Assembly: GCA_016584305.1 (NCBI GenBank)
Contig: JACEEZ010019081.1
Coordinates: 665,001 to 729,000, forward strand
Source: Chionoecetes opilio
Taxonomy: Eukaryota > Arthropoda > Malacostraca > Decapoda > Majidae
Length of the DNA: 64,000 nucleotides
Reading direction: 5' to 3'
Shown: one piece after another, positions 31,332-41,860 of the stretch
Position numbering within the stretch: the first letter of the stretch is position 1
How the letters are laid out: every line of letters begins with the position of its first letter
Program-made: the position numbers and the translations under genes
The notes under the pieces: model-generated
What the model was told of the DNA's origin: nothing
What the model saw: the letters and a program-made list of their open reading frames with translations, nothing else
Databases searched by the model: none

Positions 31332-32868
31332 ACCACAATACAAAGACCATATAATAGACCACAATACAAAGAATGTTGGTACAAATCATAATGGATGAAA
31401 AGATGTCTAAACTATTTTATGATTACTTAAACTAGTTGCATTGTACAAATCCTGTGAAGTTGAGAGAGAAATGTTATTTAGTAATCCTTATAGTATCCTA
31501 AACTTTGATCATTTACGACATTTATTATTTTTTTCCTACACCTATTTCTGCACTTTCAGGGTGTCGCATAAACTAAAATTTACACTCTACCAAATCCATA
31601 CGCAATGCATCTTTACCTAGAATTGAGATCAGGCACAGTGTGTAAAATAATACCCACTAACCTAACCAGGACATTGGTTGCGTAGCCTAACCTGAAGCAA
31701 GAGTAATGGGGAGATAACTGCAAAATGAGGCATTTCCGATTTTTTTTTAAAAGACCATCATTTAATAGACACACCAGAATACATAGGAATAGAACAATTT
31801 TAACCACATACTCAATTAATGGTTGAAAGTACCAAAATATCTTAGAAATACTGCTAATGGTCAGATTTACAAGTTGAAGGCAGTTATAACTACGTGCCTT
31901 GTAATGTATCAAACTGCAGTAGAACCGAGGCAGGTGTTGCTTCTTTAAATGAAGATGACAGTTAAAAGAAGTAGTGACAGCATTTCTAAAAATACACTTT
32001 TTAGACGTTTTGACGGAAAAAAACACTCCATTTGTAAAAGTATCAAATAATAACCTAATGAAACCATTAAACTAACTTAATCTAACCCTCAAACTAACCT
32101 AACTTAGCCTTGCCCTTAAACTAACCTAACTTAGCCTTGCTCTTAAACTAACCTAACTTAGCCTTGCCCTTAAACTAACCTAGCCTAAGAAACATTTTAT
32201 GTTTGCACAACATTTCATTGCTACTTTCACACTCGTTCTCATCACTTTAACACTTTAACACTTTATTATGTTTGCCATTTTACAATATTTTATGATGATT
32301 ATAACAGGATATGGGGTTGCAAACAGCCCTTTACAAGCAAACGCTTTTTGGGCAAAGGTGTGGAGAGAGAGGGAAAACACACATCTATAGAAACAGTAGA
32401 AAGGTGAAAAAGACTTTAATCCAGACACAGTCATGTTCTAAATATTAGCCCAGTAGGGTCAGTACTGCTGTACCAAAGGCTACATCAGACACCCATTCAT
32501 CACAATCACCAGTAAAACTGCAGTTTAGTACAATATCCTCTTTTGACCAAAATTCTCCTGACATAACTGGGGGGCTGCGCCCATTCAGAACCCCCCCTCC
32601 CCCCGCTAGTTAACTAACCTAGCCTGGGCATTGATTACTTTTCCTATTATAACCTCGCTGGGAGGGGGGGGGGATTTCGCCCCTCCAGACCCCCCATGTG
32701 TTATATCTCATTTCCGTCGGGTTATAGGGATTATAAATGCTGCAAATTGTCAGTTCTATAACTTGAGGACGGTTATAACTCGTGCCTTGTAATGCTTTAA
32801 ACTGCATTACAGTAGAACCCAATCACCAAGTAAACATCTTCGCCACAAGCCTTATTACTTAACTCCCT
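31332..32868. other. Non-coding with repeat R1 copy (inverse)
   Basis: The minus ORF 31613-32026 has no domain. 32045-32245 contains the inverse of R1, with a short tandem of AAACTAACCTAACTTAGCCT (about 32092-32180, four units). 32555-32625 (CTGACATAACTGGGGGGCTG ... TAGTTAACTAACC) repeats 18384-18440. Confidence 0.5.
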
Positions 32869-33465
32869 GAAGCGGTACAATTCTAAAGTCCTTTCCCGCC
32901 CTTATTAGCGGGGGGTTTACTCCAGACCTTCACAGATCACTTGTGATACCTCTAACACGTAATTATAAAGTGGAGGAGAGCTGCCCCTTCACCCTCCCTC
33001 CCCCCCTAAACGACACCCCTGAACCCCTCAAAAATATACTATGGTAAATATTAATATATATTCTACCCTCACTATAACCTAACCTAACCTCAATATAACC
33101 TAGCCTAACCTCACTATAACCAAGCCTAACCTTACTAATAACCTCCTAGAGAGACCCAAAAAAATTAATTACTAACCTTACCTCAATATAACCTAACCTA
33201 ACCTGGTAAAATTCTAGTTCCCCGCCATTAAGTCTCGCTAGGAGGTTATTGGTAAGGTTTGGTAAAGTTATAGTGAGGTTAGGTTCGTAAAATTATTTTG
33301 GGGGATCCAGAGGATGGGGTCATTTAGGGGGGGCAGGGGGGTTGAAGGTGGCATCTTTCCCTACTTTATATTTACGTGTTAGAGGTATCTGAAATGATCT
33401 GTTAAGGTCTGGAGGAAAAAAAACCCCACTAATTAGGGCGGGAAGGGACTCTAGAATTTATCTGA
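32869..33465. mobile_element. Foldback element, AGTCCTTTCCCGCCCTTATT arms
   Basis: The left arm (AATTCTAAAGTCCTTTCCCG at about 32878) is mirrored by GGGCGGGAAGGGACTCTAGA ending near 33460. The arms are about 200 bp. The centre carries AACCTAACC/GGTTAGG pentamers. A half copy interrupts the THAP-carrying element at 34690-34990. Confidence 0.85.
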
Positions 33466-34062
33466 GGTAAAGGCAAAGTTCTGAGGCTTTTATAAGTCTT
33501 GTCTATATATTTGAGCATTTATCATTTCTAAGTTGTCACCACCCTTTCCTACGTACCTTTATAAGTCTGTGTGGAGTAGATGAAGTCGATCCTCAGCCTG
33601 AGAGGCCTGTAAGAGCAGTAAATGTAGCGCCGCGGGCGCCCGGCCACTTCCACTGGTAATATTTTGAATATTGGCTTCGAGACAATGCCGTCACAACGGG
33701 TGCGAGTGGCCAACAGCTGGCTACGATTCAGCCACCTAATAATCAACAATTATCCTTAATCCGAGCTTTGAACCCTATTTAAGTCCTTCGGCCCGGCCAT
33801 TCATGTCACATCCACTTAATATATTATCCTTGGGCCGAGTCAAGGAAGACTGTGTTGGGCCTGTACGAATTTATCAATAATTGGCCCGATATACAGTTCC
33901 CGCTGCAGGGCCGACATCGGCTTCATCCGATTTGCCGAAACCAGTCGCCCTGCCGCCGGTGCCGATACGTACCCGGCACAAGCCGACACAGGCCCGCATA
34001 GCCCATGTTTGCTGTTAACAGCAGACTTGCGGAATGATATGAAGTAAATAACGAATCGTGCA
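33466..34062. other. No gene recognised
   Basis: 33590-33720 is GC-rich and open on the minus strand (33549-33749, 66 aa), but the translation shows no recognisable domain. 33900-34010 (CCGACATCGGCTTCATCCGA, GTACCCGGCACAAGCCGACA) resembles the GCCGA-rich sequence left of the 33-bp minisatellite. Confidence 0.35.
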
Positions 34063-35322
34063 TAATGGACCCGTTTACTCACATCTAAAACACGGAGTAT
34101 TATGAAGCTTTGGGTGCAATATAGGCTACATATCACTGTACTAATATTCTTTTTGCTGAGAAATGCACCATAAATGAAATATATGGCTTTTTTGGGGCCA
34201 AAATATCACAACACGGCGGAACGCGCTGTGATTGGTTGTGACGTAGTAAGCGCAGACTCAGATCTCGCCTGATCAGCTGATCGGCTTGTTTTGGCTCAGC
34301 AGACCGCAGTACCTATCTATGCATTCAACATGTACCAGACAAAAAGAACATATTATGCTTGTTTTGTGCTAATGTGCAAAAACACCACAATTAAAACTCC
34401 AGAGAATGTGTTCATAACTATGCCTAAAGACAAGAAAAAGAGGAAACAGTGGTGGATGTCTGCAAGGCGTGATTTCTCGATGAAGGAAAATTCATACTAT
34501 TGCTGTGAAGACCATTTTGATGTATGTATGTACTTGTGCATGGATAAGTAACTTGCAAATGATATGTAGCTGTGGGGCTTTAGCTGAGCTGTGATAAGTT
34601 GCGGGAGTAGTATGCAGTATGCAAGGCTTTTGAGGTAGGGATGAGACAGGCTGGGTTTTTCATGTTAAGTATACAACACGCAGTGAGTTAGGTAAAATTC
34701 TAGAGTCCTTTCCCGCCCTTATTAGAGTGTTTTTTCCTCCAGACCTTCACAGATCCCTTCAGATACCTCTAAACTGTAATTATAAAGTGGGGGGGGAGAT
34801 GCCCCCTTCACCCCCCTCCCCCCCTTAACGACCCCCTGGACCCCTCAAAAATATAATATGTTTAATATTACTAATCTAATCTCACTATAACCTAACCTAA
34901 CCTTATCTCACTAATAACCTCATAGCGAGACCCCCATAAAAAAATAATTACTAACCTAACCTTGTAAAATTATAGTTTTATTTTACTAACCTAACTAACC
35001 TTACTAACTTGCATTACCCCTACTACCGCAAGATGACCAGTAATCCTCCTTCAAGTAGCGGGTAATGCAAGTTGGTGTATTATAGGTAGTTTCACATTAG
35101 TAGCGGGCCGCTTCACAGCTGGTTTTGCTCTGTTGGTCTGCGCTAGTGACGTCACAACATGGCGCCCGTCCCTTTTAGAGCGTATAAATTTTCCTGTACT
35201 TAAATTGGCTGTATCATCAAAAAATTACTGTTCACATGAAAAATCAACATCACTGCCCACTATATGAGGCTGCAGATGTTTAAATCAATCCTACCTACAA
35301 GTATGAGTAAACGGGTCCATTA
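34063..35322. mobile_element. DNA transposon remnant with THAP exon, TAATGGACCCGTTTACTCA termini
   Basis: TAATGGACCCGTTTACTCA (34063-34081) is mirrored exactly by TGAGTAAACGGGTCCATTA (35304-35322). The palindromic ends allow a TA or AT target duplication. Inside are the THAP-domain exon (34300-34521), a half copy of the 32.9-kb foldback (about 34690-34990) and a small hairpin, AACTTGCATTACC/GGTAATGCAAGTT (about 35005-35075). The catalytic part of a transposase is missing. A THAP domain with a 2-bp AT duplication would fit ISL2EU/IS4EU-type transposons, but that assignment is an inference. Confidence 0.7.
34300..34521 (+). pseudogene. THAP zinc-finger exon of a transposon protein
   Basis: The frame gives MYQTKRTYYACFVLMCKNTT ... 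FITMPKDKKKRKQWWMSARR ... YYCCEDHFD. The C-x4-C pair, the central W and the C-x2-H-F ending are the C2CH THAP signature, a DNA-binding module. A candidate acceptor (CTCAGCAG) lies at about 34303 and a strong donor (GAT|GTATGT) at 34521/34522, so this is the first coding exon of a larger gene. No second exon is recognisable before the element ends at 35322, so the gene is incomplete. The reading frame itself is undamaged. Confidence 0.75.
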
Positions 35323-35826
35323 AGCCGGCCCACACACACCGGCGACCGGCCTGTCCAGCCGCAAAAAGTGGCGAGGCATCGTTCGCCGGAGAGACCCACA
35401 CACACACGGCGCCTCATGAAAATATACAGTACACGTCGGACCACCGTGGTGACAACATGAATCCGCTGTCCGAAAATGACTTGTTGGTGATGGCTGCATG
35501 TGCAGCCATATATAATACTTATATATAATACGTCATACTATATATAATACGTCATATATAATACCTATATTATCATAAATACAATTATAACTGGTACAAT
35601 TAGTCATTATCTGGCCGAGCGAGGGGCGGACCGCGCCGGAAGGCACCCACACACACGCAGGCGGCAGGCCGCGCCGGACGGAATTTTCAAGCGCCGACTG
35701 ATTTTCATCCGGCCGCTGCGACAGGCCCCGCCGGATGAAAAACACCCCCACACACACACCGGCCGCCTCTAGCCACGCCCCTTTTCGTCGGCCGGACAGG
35801 CCGCGCCGGTGTGTGTGTGGCCGGCT
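35323..35826. mobile_element. Harbinger-like MITE, AGCCGGCC termini, TTA duplication
   Basis: The left end AGCCGGCCCACACACACCGG is mirrored by CCGGTGTGTGTGTGGCCGGCT. Both sides carry TTA (35320-35322 and 35827-35829), the 3-bp TWA duplication of PIF/Harbinger elements. It is inserted exactly at the terminal TTA of the THAP-carrying element. Subterminal GCGCCGGACGG-type repeats; no ORF. Confidence 0.85.
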
Positions 35827-35829
35827 TTA

Positions 35830-36080
35830 AATTCGACCTGAAGACGTCCCGATCGAAGTCCAATTATGATCTCCCGTGCCGTATAACCAGAGAGCTGGAG
35901 AGGCTCTCTGGTATAACTAATCAGGACTTTTATGCATGTGTGAATATTTAAATATTTTGTAGTATTATTAATACAGCTACATGACATTTTACCGTAGGCC
36001 TATAATTTTGGGACTTCAACAAGTTAATGGATATTGATATTTAGATCAATGTAAAGTTGTTCGATAATGATGAAATACTT
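35830..36080. other. Unique spacer
   Basis: Non-coding. Contains AGAGAGCCT-type inverse motifs at 35890-35910 (CCAGAGAGCTGGAGAGGCTCTCTGG hairpin). Nothing else recognised. Confidence 0.4.
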
Positions 36081-36345
36081 ATAGGTGTCTTGCACGTGAC
36101 GTCACAGCCCTTGTTGTGGCTGCGACAGGCGCGGGAAATGCGAGCTGGAGGACCAACAAACTCCACTTGCCGCCCGTGTTTGCCAGCTTATGGTAATTTT
36201 CCCCTACTAAATATATGTTTATCAGTATAAAAGATATACTGTTATCTTCGGAAATATTTGTTCTATAATATTATCAAATAAAAAACCGTAAAACACACTA
36301 AAGAAAGGCCATTATAAGACCCGCAAGAAATATGCATGAACTTAA

Positions 36346-37768
36346 AGTAATCGTCCAGACCCAATTTTGTTTTGCCGAATTATGTTGAATGTACATTCAA
36401 AACACCTAATCCACCAAAAATATTTGATTTCCAGGCCTTATTTCCGTAAAAACACGACTTTTGTAAAAAGCGCGCGAAAAAAAAAATCTTCCCTCCAACA
36501 GGGCTACGACTGTTATTGATGACGTCAGAACAGGGACGCCCGCAGACACTCTGTCTGACACCTGTTGGCAAATGTTATGATGAGCGATTGTACTTCGGTG
36601 TCAAACAGTGAATCTGTCGCTGTGATAGATCTAGAGTACGATGCTCAATCTGACACCGAAAGAAATGACACTGGTCGCGTATGCTATGAGGAAAACGAAC
36701 CTCAGATTGTCATGGGATCCTATATGTTTGAGCCCGAGTACGAGGTGGATGAACAGGTGTTATAGCAGAGCCTGAGGTTCAGTAGGAGGACCTGGCACTT
36801 TTCCAAAACATGGATTGGTAAATAAGGTTAAACCATGTGTGTGTGGGAATCACAATGAAGGTACTTTCGAGAAAATCCTATGGTTAGTTTTGGAGCTACA
36901 GTCAAACGTCATTACTCGGAAACCACATACTAGCATTAACTACAGCATAGAGTTGGAAAATATGCAGGCGGGAAGGCAGAAAGTGTGACAGCCACACCAC
37001 CACAGGGTCTCTCACCACAGGGCACGCCCACTCCACAACTGGTTTACTTGGTTTACTTGGTCTTGTTAAGAGGCAAAGCCTCACAGTCGTGGTGGTCCAC
37101 CGCTGCTGCCAGTCCTGGCGTCCCTGTCTAACAGGGCCACCTGGTCTGGTATGGTGTTGGACTGAGTCACTGTCTTACGGGGGGGGCGCCGCCCTTGTCC
37201 AGCACACCCGTGTACACAGGCTCACCTCACACTCGTCGTCCCAACCCACATACTGGGTAGGCGACTAGTCGCGCTGCACACTCTCACCCATTCTTTCACC
37301 AGCCACCCTCGCTACACACCGTTTCTCAACACAACTGCCCGCCCCAACACACTATAGGCGTGTATCACCCTACACACGTCACTCCTTTCCGTGTGCAAAC
37401 TTTTCTCGAAAGGCACAGCTGTCTTGCTGCACCCATAAAGGATGCATGCATGTGGCATATAGCAAAACAAATCTATCAGAAACACCCAAATATCTTCAAG
37501 TACTATATTTATCTCTGTGTTTACGTGCCTCTAGAGATCAGCGCGGGAAGAGTAGCCTCCCTGATGCTACGTCACCGAGCCTGAGCCTGAGCGTCTGCAA
37601 ACCTTGAGAGCGTTTTGAAAACTCGGGGAATTTGCAGATTTTGATTGCGGATTATTTAAAAACGGCTGACTGGATACAAAAAGTGACGACGTATTGTTGA
37701 TATACTCGTTAATGGCTATGATTTGATTGCATTAAATCAGGAATGATGAAATGGTCTGGACGATTACT
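36346..37768. mobile_element. Nested TIR element with TTAA target duplication
   Basis: AGTAATCGTCCAGACC at the left is mirrored exactly by GGTCTGGACGATTACT at the right, with TTAA on both sides (36342-36345, 37769-37772). The intact 25.9-kb copy shows the unoccupied site, GAACTTAATATTC. TTAA duplication is the piggyBac habit, but the terminal sequence is not the usual CCC-type. It contains a broken protein exon (36577-36817). Confidence 0.92.
36577..36817 (+). pseudogene. Broken first exon of a transposon-associated protein (YMFEPEY...QNMDW)
   Basis: The frame from ATG 36577 reads MMSDCTSVSNSESVAVIDLE ... SYMFEPEYEVDEQVL and stops at 36763. One frame over, the sequence continues VIAEPEVQ(stop)EDLALFQNMDW to a splice donor (TTG|GTAAAT) at 36817. 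The order 'acidic start, YxFEPE, acidic linker, QNxDW, donor' is how I remember the start of arthropod and cnidarian proteins that go on to a Cys-rich domain resembling the P2X7 receptor C-terminus. The Cys-rich part is absent here. At least one frameshift and one stop make it a pseudogene. Confidence 0.5.
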
Positions 37769-38292
37769 TTAATATTCTACAACTCCAGCTCCCATTTAAT
37801 ATTTTGCTCGAAAACTTATTACATGGAATCATATAATCATATAATCATATGGAATTTACATCAATAGAAGCGGAATCTCATTAGCTTTCCATTGATATAT
37901 TTCGTTATCTGATAAATGAATTAGCAGCATGCATAAATTAGCGTTAACTAAAAAAAATAACATCATGAAATCGGGTAATCTTTCCCGATTGATGGTGTTA
38001 TTTATTTAGATATTAAGTTCATGCATATTTCTTGAGTCTCATAATGGCAGTTATTTCGTGTGTTTTACGGTTTTTTATTTGATAATAATATAGAACAAAC
38101 ATTTCCGAAGATAACAGTATACCTTTTATGCTGATAAACATATATTTGGTAGGGGGAAATTATGCTGGCAAACACGGGCGGCAAGTGGAGTTTGTTGGTC
38201 CTCCAGCTCGCTCCGACGGGCGGCATTTGGCTTGAAGACGGCGGCATTTGGCTTGAAGACGCTAGATCGTGACGTCAGTGCAAGGCACCTAT

Positions 38293-38929
38293 TGAGTCCT
38301 GAGAAGCAATGCAAAAAAGTACTGCCTATATTTGAAATTGTTTTGTCACGGTAGTACATGCATCCACAGAGAGAGAGAAAAAAAAAAAAAGTCTGAAACT
38401 CGATCTGTGGTATTAGCATAATATGACGTACGAGAGGACTACAAGGAGACAGTTTCATTTGAATATTGTAATGCGACCACAGTGAGGCATGCACGAAAAA
38501 TAATAATCAGTCTAATGCATAAAAGTCACTAAAAGGATGCAAGCAGTCTCAGAATTATTGATCGTTTCATCAGCACATTCTAGAAGTTTCCGTAGACAGT
38601 TTATGCAATGTAGAATAGAGTCAGCATCGCCAAACATCATACATCAACCCATAAAAATCATAAATTGCTTTGGTAATAACGCGTAATACATTATCACATA
38701 CGTATTCGACAAAAAAAAAAAAACTAGAAATCGCTATTAGTGGGGGCGGATATTGGGATCAGAGAGCAACAAACACCATAGATTATTGAGTCATAACACC
38801 AACCCAGCATAGATTTAGTAATGTATTATCACTACATTGCTTTTCTGTATTTTTTCATGAAGATTTATTAGTAATTTCAGTTTCTAGTACAAAATGTATA
38901 AGATTTATCAGAATGTTAAGGAATCAGAA
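38293..38929. other. No gene recognised
   Basis: AT-rich, unique-looking. The minus ORF 38126-38494 overlaps the transposon arm and is not a gene. Confidence 0.4.
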
Positions 38930-39132
38930 TCAATACAGCGCCGCGCCTTGAACCCCTTCCCGCCGCCCGAGTCCCGCCGCAGTATTTACCTTCCTACCAC
39001 CAGACGCCAACACCATGGCCAACACACAGTCAGTATTTATCCCTTTTCTAAGAGGCATGGCGGCGTGGGAACATAGTATTAGTGTCACTATAGGTACAGA
39101 GGAGCCAGGTAGTGAGGGTGCCGCCATGCCAG
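38930..39132 (+). promoter_or_regulatory. Possible promoter/first exon of the p23 gene
   Basis: A CpG-rich island in AT-rich surroundings. It ends in GCCGCCATGCCAG followed by a GTTAAT donor, i.e. a Kozak-like ATG (39126) and a two-codon coding exon 'MP(G)'. Joined to the p23 exon at 44683 it is one base out of phase, so either it is not the right exon or another single base is missing. The other ATGs here (39015, 39058) also fail in phase. Tentative. Confidence 0.25.
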
Positions 39133-39737
39133 GTTAATGAAACGGGGGAATAGTGTTGTATTTGTGAGTACCGGTGGGCAGCGTGGGGTTCATGCCGCCT
39201 CGTGCAGGGTGACGAGTGAGGCATTATTGAGTGGGGTTGAGGTGATAGGGTAATGGCCGTGTTTTAGGCCTAGTGTAATGGCTGGGTAGTGCCTTGAGTG
39301 GGAATGTGGGTAGTTTGTTGTGTTTCGTTCATGAGTGGTCGTGGCTCCGTTCTGCGTGACAGGTTTCGCTGCGGCAAATATCTCTGCCAGACAGATTTCC
39401 TTGTTCCCCGAGACGTTGTTAGAGTTGGTGATTGTGTTTAACAGGATGTGTAGAATGCTTGTATTGTTTTCCCTGCTGTAGGCGAACGAATGCAATCAAG
39501 GTAATTGTTGCCGAGTCTACTATTGGCTAATATGTAGAACATGACTGTCTGGATTCAACTATTTTTGGTATTATTTTATCTTGCTACTGTTTGTATAGGT
39601 CAGAGCGAGTGTGAAAGTAACAATGAAATATGCAAACAAAACAAAATTCATAGGCTAGGTTAGGTTAGTTTGAGGGTTAGGTTAGATTATGTTAGTGTAA
39701 TGGTTTCATTAGGTTATTATTTGATGCTTTGATAAAT
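39133..39737. other. Non-coding; R1 copy at 39600-39727
   Basis: 39133-39500 is moderately GC-rich with no credible ORF. 39600-39727 is a + strand copy of the R1 repeat (CAGAGCGAGTGTGAAAGTAA ... TTCATTAGGTTATTATTTGA). Confidence 0.5.
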
Positions 39738-39893
39738 TTTTACGATAGGACCAAACTTCCCTACACAATAGGGAGTATGGTTTTTGTTTACCTTATTGTA
39801 TTCTGAGAGACATTTTCTCTGAGCTTTCCGTCGCAAATCAATAGTTTCGGAGATATGAACATTTTAGATGGGAGGAAGAATATGTCTCAGTTC

Positions 39894-40796
39894 AGTTCAG
39901 TTGTTGGCCGGGAGTCAGGCCTTTTTCATCAGCACTCCCTGACGTGTTTCTTCTTGCTGTCTGGTCTTTATTTAGTTGTTTTCTCTTATACTATATTTTT
40001 AGTTTCTTTCTTTTTCTTTCTTATTTTCTCTGTTCATCCAAAAACTGTTGATTGTTCTTTTTGCTTCTTCCACATTCCCGTCTCCAAACAAATACTCCCC
40101 CACTATATCCTCTTCCTCCTCTATGTAAGATTGTTGTAGCCTTACACTTTTCTTTCTTTCATTACTGTAGGCTGGGCACCATAACAAGAAATGTTTTAAG
40201 TCCTCCTTTTCCACCCCACACAAATCACATATCTCCCCAGAAACTCCTGTCATTTAGTTGTAGGTTGTTCGTCCTGAACTTAAATAGTAGTTCTGAAGCT
40301 TGGTCATTGTTGTATACTTCCTCTTGGCCTCCCTTCTCTTTTCTCCATTTTCTATACATTTTCAAACTAGTTTTTTCATTCATTTCATTCACCAATTCTC
40401 TTGTGTCCAACTCTCATTTTCTGCCTTATACTCTCCTTTGTCTCACACCTCACACCCTGGTTCATGACTCCAGTCTTTCCCAGATCTTTCAGTAGAGCTT
40501 GCATCCATTTATTTTGTCTTTTCTCAATCATCTCTTCTCCTATCCTTTTCACTACGTCATTCCCGTCTACTAATACATACCTCAAGTACTTCCACTGGCC
40601 CTCCCTTATTCTATTCCTAACACTGGACGCTCCCACTTCCCCTAGGAGTGCTGCCCCCTGTGTGTATGCCTGTGCCCCAAAGATTTGACGGTACACCCCA
40701 TTTTCAATTCTCTGTAATTTATCCATTTCCTGTTTTGTTAAATTTATCACATTAACCCCATATAGTATTGATGGTAATACCACACTTTTACCTCTC
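39894..40796 (-). mobile_element. Non-LTR retrotransposon fragment inserted in the palindrome
   Basis: Minus-strand frames give VLPSILYGVNVINLTKQEMD, KLQRIENGVYRQIFGA (end of the reverse transcriptase/thumb), and then FKFRTNNLQLNDRSFWGD...CDLCGVEKEDLKHFLLWC, a C-terminal CCHC-like finger of many LINEs. It is 5'-truncated with frameshifts between the three ORFs. The 3' end carries an AACTG repeat tail at 39894-39910. Confidence 0.8.
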
Positions 40797-40869
40797 CTTG
40801 TTTACAAAATGCCTCCCTCTTCCTCTTCTTGTGACCTGCATCGCTTTTGTTTCGGAGGCGCACCCATGG

Positions 40870-40980
40870 CTACCTTACCTAACCTAACCTGACCTAACCT
40901 GACCTGAACCTTACCTTACCTTACCTTACCTTACCTTACCTAACCTAACCTAACCTAACCTAACCTTACCTAACCTTTAA
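40870..40980. repeat. Interstitial telomere-like pentamer array
   Basis: Runs of CCTTA and CCTAA: about seven CCTTA then five CCTAA units in a row. The arthropod telomere unit is TTAGG (CCTAA). The array sits in the loop of the palindromic element, so it is part of a mobile sequence rather than an ancient chromosome end. Confidence 0.8.
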
Positions 40981-41860
40981 CCTCCTAACTGGGTCCAATA
41001 ATAAAAAAAGTTTAATAAAATACCAAACAAAAGCGATGCAGGTCACAAGAAGAGGAAGAGGGAGGCATTTTGTATACAAGGAGACGTATTCCTCCTCCCA
41101 CCTAAAATGTTCTATATCTCTGAAACTATTGATTTGCGACGGAAAGCTCAAAGAAAATGTCTCTTAGAATACAATAAGGTAAACAAAAACCATGCTCCCT
41201 ATTGTGTAGGGAAGTTTGGTCCTGTCGTAAAATAATACCGATGCTTTTAATAAGATGATAAAAGAGAACAAAAATCAAACTTGTCTGAAAATCTTGCAAC
41301 AGTCATAAAACTAAATTTTTACCGCATTTACCCTTGTAGTAATTGTAGAACTTATATACTGTACTACTTTTACCGTAGGTGACTGGGTAAATATTTACAA
41401 GACTAACCAACCAATATCTCCTAAACTAAACAATCCACATGTGATCTTACCTTGAAAGCAGAACACTTGCTTCCCAATATGAACCCCCCCGTTCCCAGGC
41501 CCGCTGTCATTGTGGGTGGGCTTCGGGCCCGGGGATTGGGGCCTGACACCCGGGGGACGACCCCCTGGTTACTCCCTTGGCTTCGGGCCCCTGTCCTCGG
41601 TCTGACGAATTTTGCCTGGCCTTTCCTGTCTCTCCTTTTTCCCCTCCTTCCCTCTATCTCTTCTCTTGTACCTCCTCCTATCCCCCTTTCCTCCTAAGGT
41701 GTGAGAGCCGTGCTGATGGGATATGAGGCTGGCTTCGGTCAGTCATGAACGGCCTCAGGGTGCCACAGGCACGGTATACCCTTTGTACTTTTGCTCTTTC
41801 CCTTCATGGGGGTCTTGAGGGGATGACTGTTTATTTCCCCCTCTTTACTCCAGGCTCACC

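Larger units (their letters stand above)
36081..38292. mobile_element. Second copy of the long-TIR ATAGGTG element, split by a nested insertion
   Basis: The outer ends ATAGGTGTCTTGCACGTGAC and CAGTGCAAGGCACCTAT match the element at 25911-26782. Without the insert it would be about 785 bp. The right arm carries an extra 22-bp tandem copy (GGCGGCATTTGGCTTGAAGA twice, about 38218-38262). The element is broken at 36345 by the TTAA-flanked insertion. Confidence 0.9.
39738..41232. repeat. Palindromic element split by a LINE fragment
   Basis: The right arm (41022-41232) is continuous: CAAACAAAAGCGATGCAGGT ... GGAAGTTTGGTCCTGTCGTA. Its mirror is in two pieces, 39738-39893 (TACGATAGGACCAAACTTCC ... 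GAATATGTCTC) and about 40797-40857 (CTCCTTGTTTACAAAATGCC ... TTTTGTTT). TCTC occurs at both breakpoints, as a short target duplication would. Without the LINE it is about 590 bp. The centre holds telomere-like CCTTA/CCTAA pentamers. Confidence 0.85.

Noticed and set aside
33549..33749. 66-codon minus ORF in a GC-rich patch
   Set aside because: No recognisable domain or splice context. I could not support it as an exon.
39015..39032. ATG at 39015 (MANTQS) as the p23 start
   Set aside because: The only possible donor after it gives phase 0, while the p23 exon at 44683 needs phase 2.
40870..40980. True telomere or chromosome end
   Set aside because: The pentamer run is short, mixed (CCTTA and CCTAA) and lies in the loop of a mobile palindrome with ordinary sequence on both sides.
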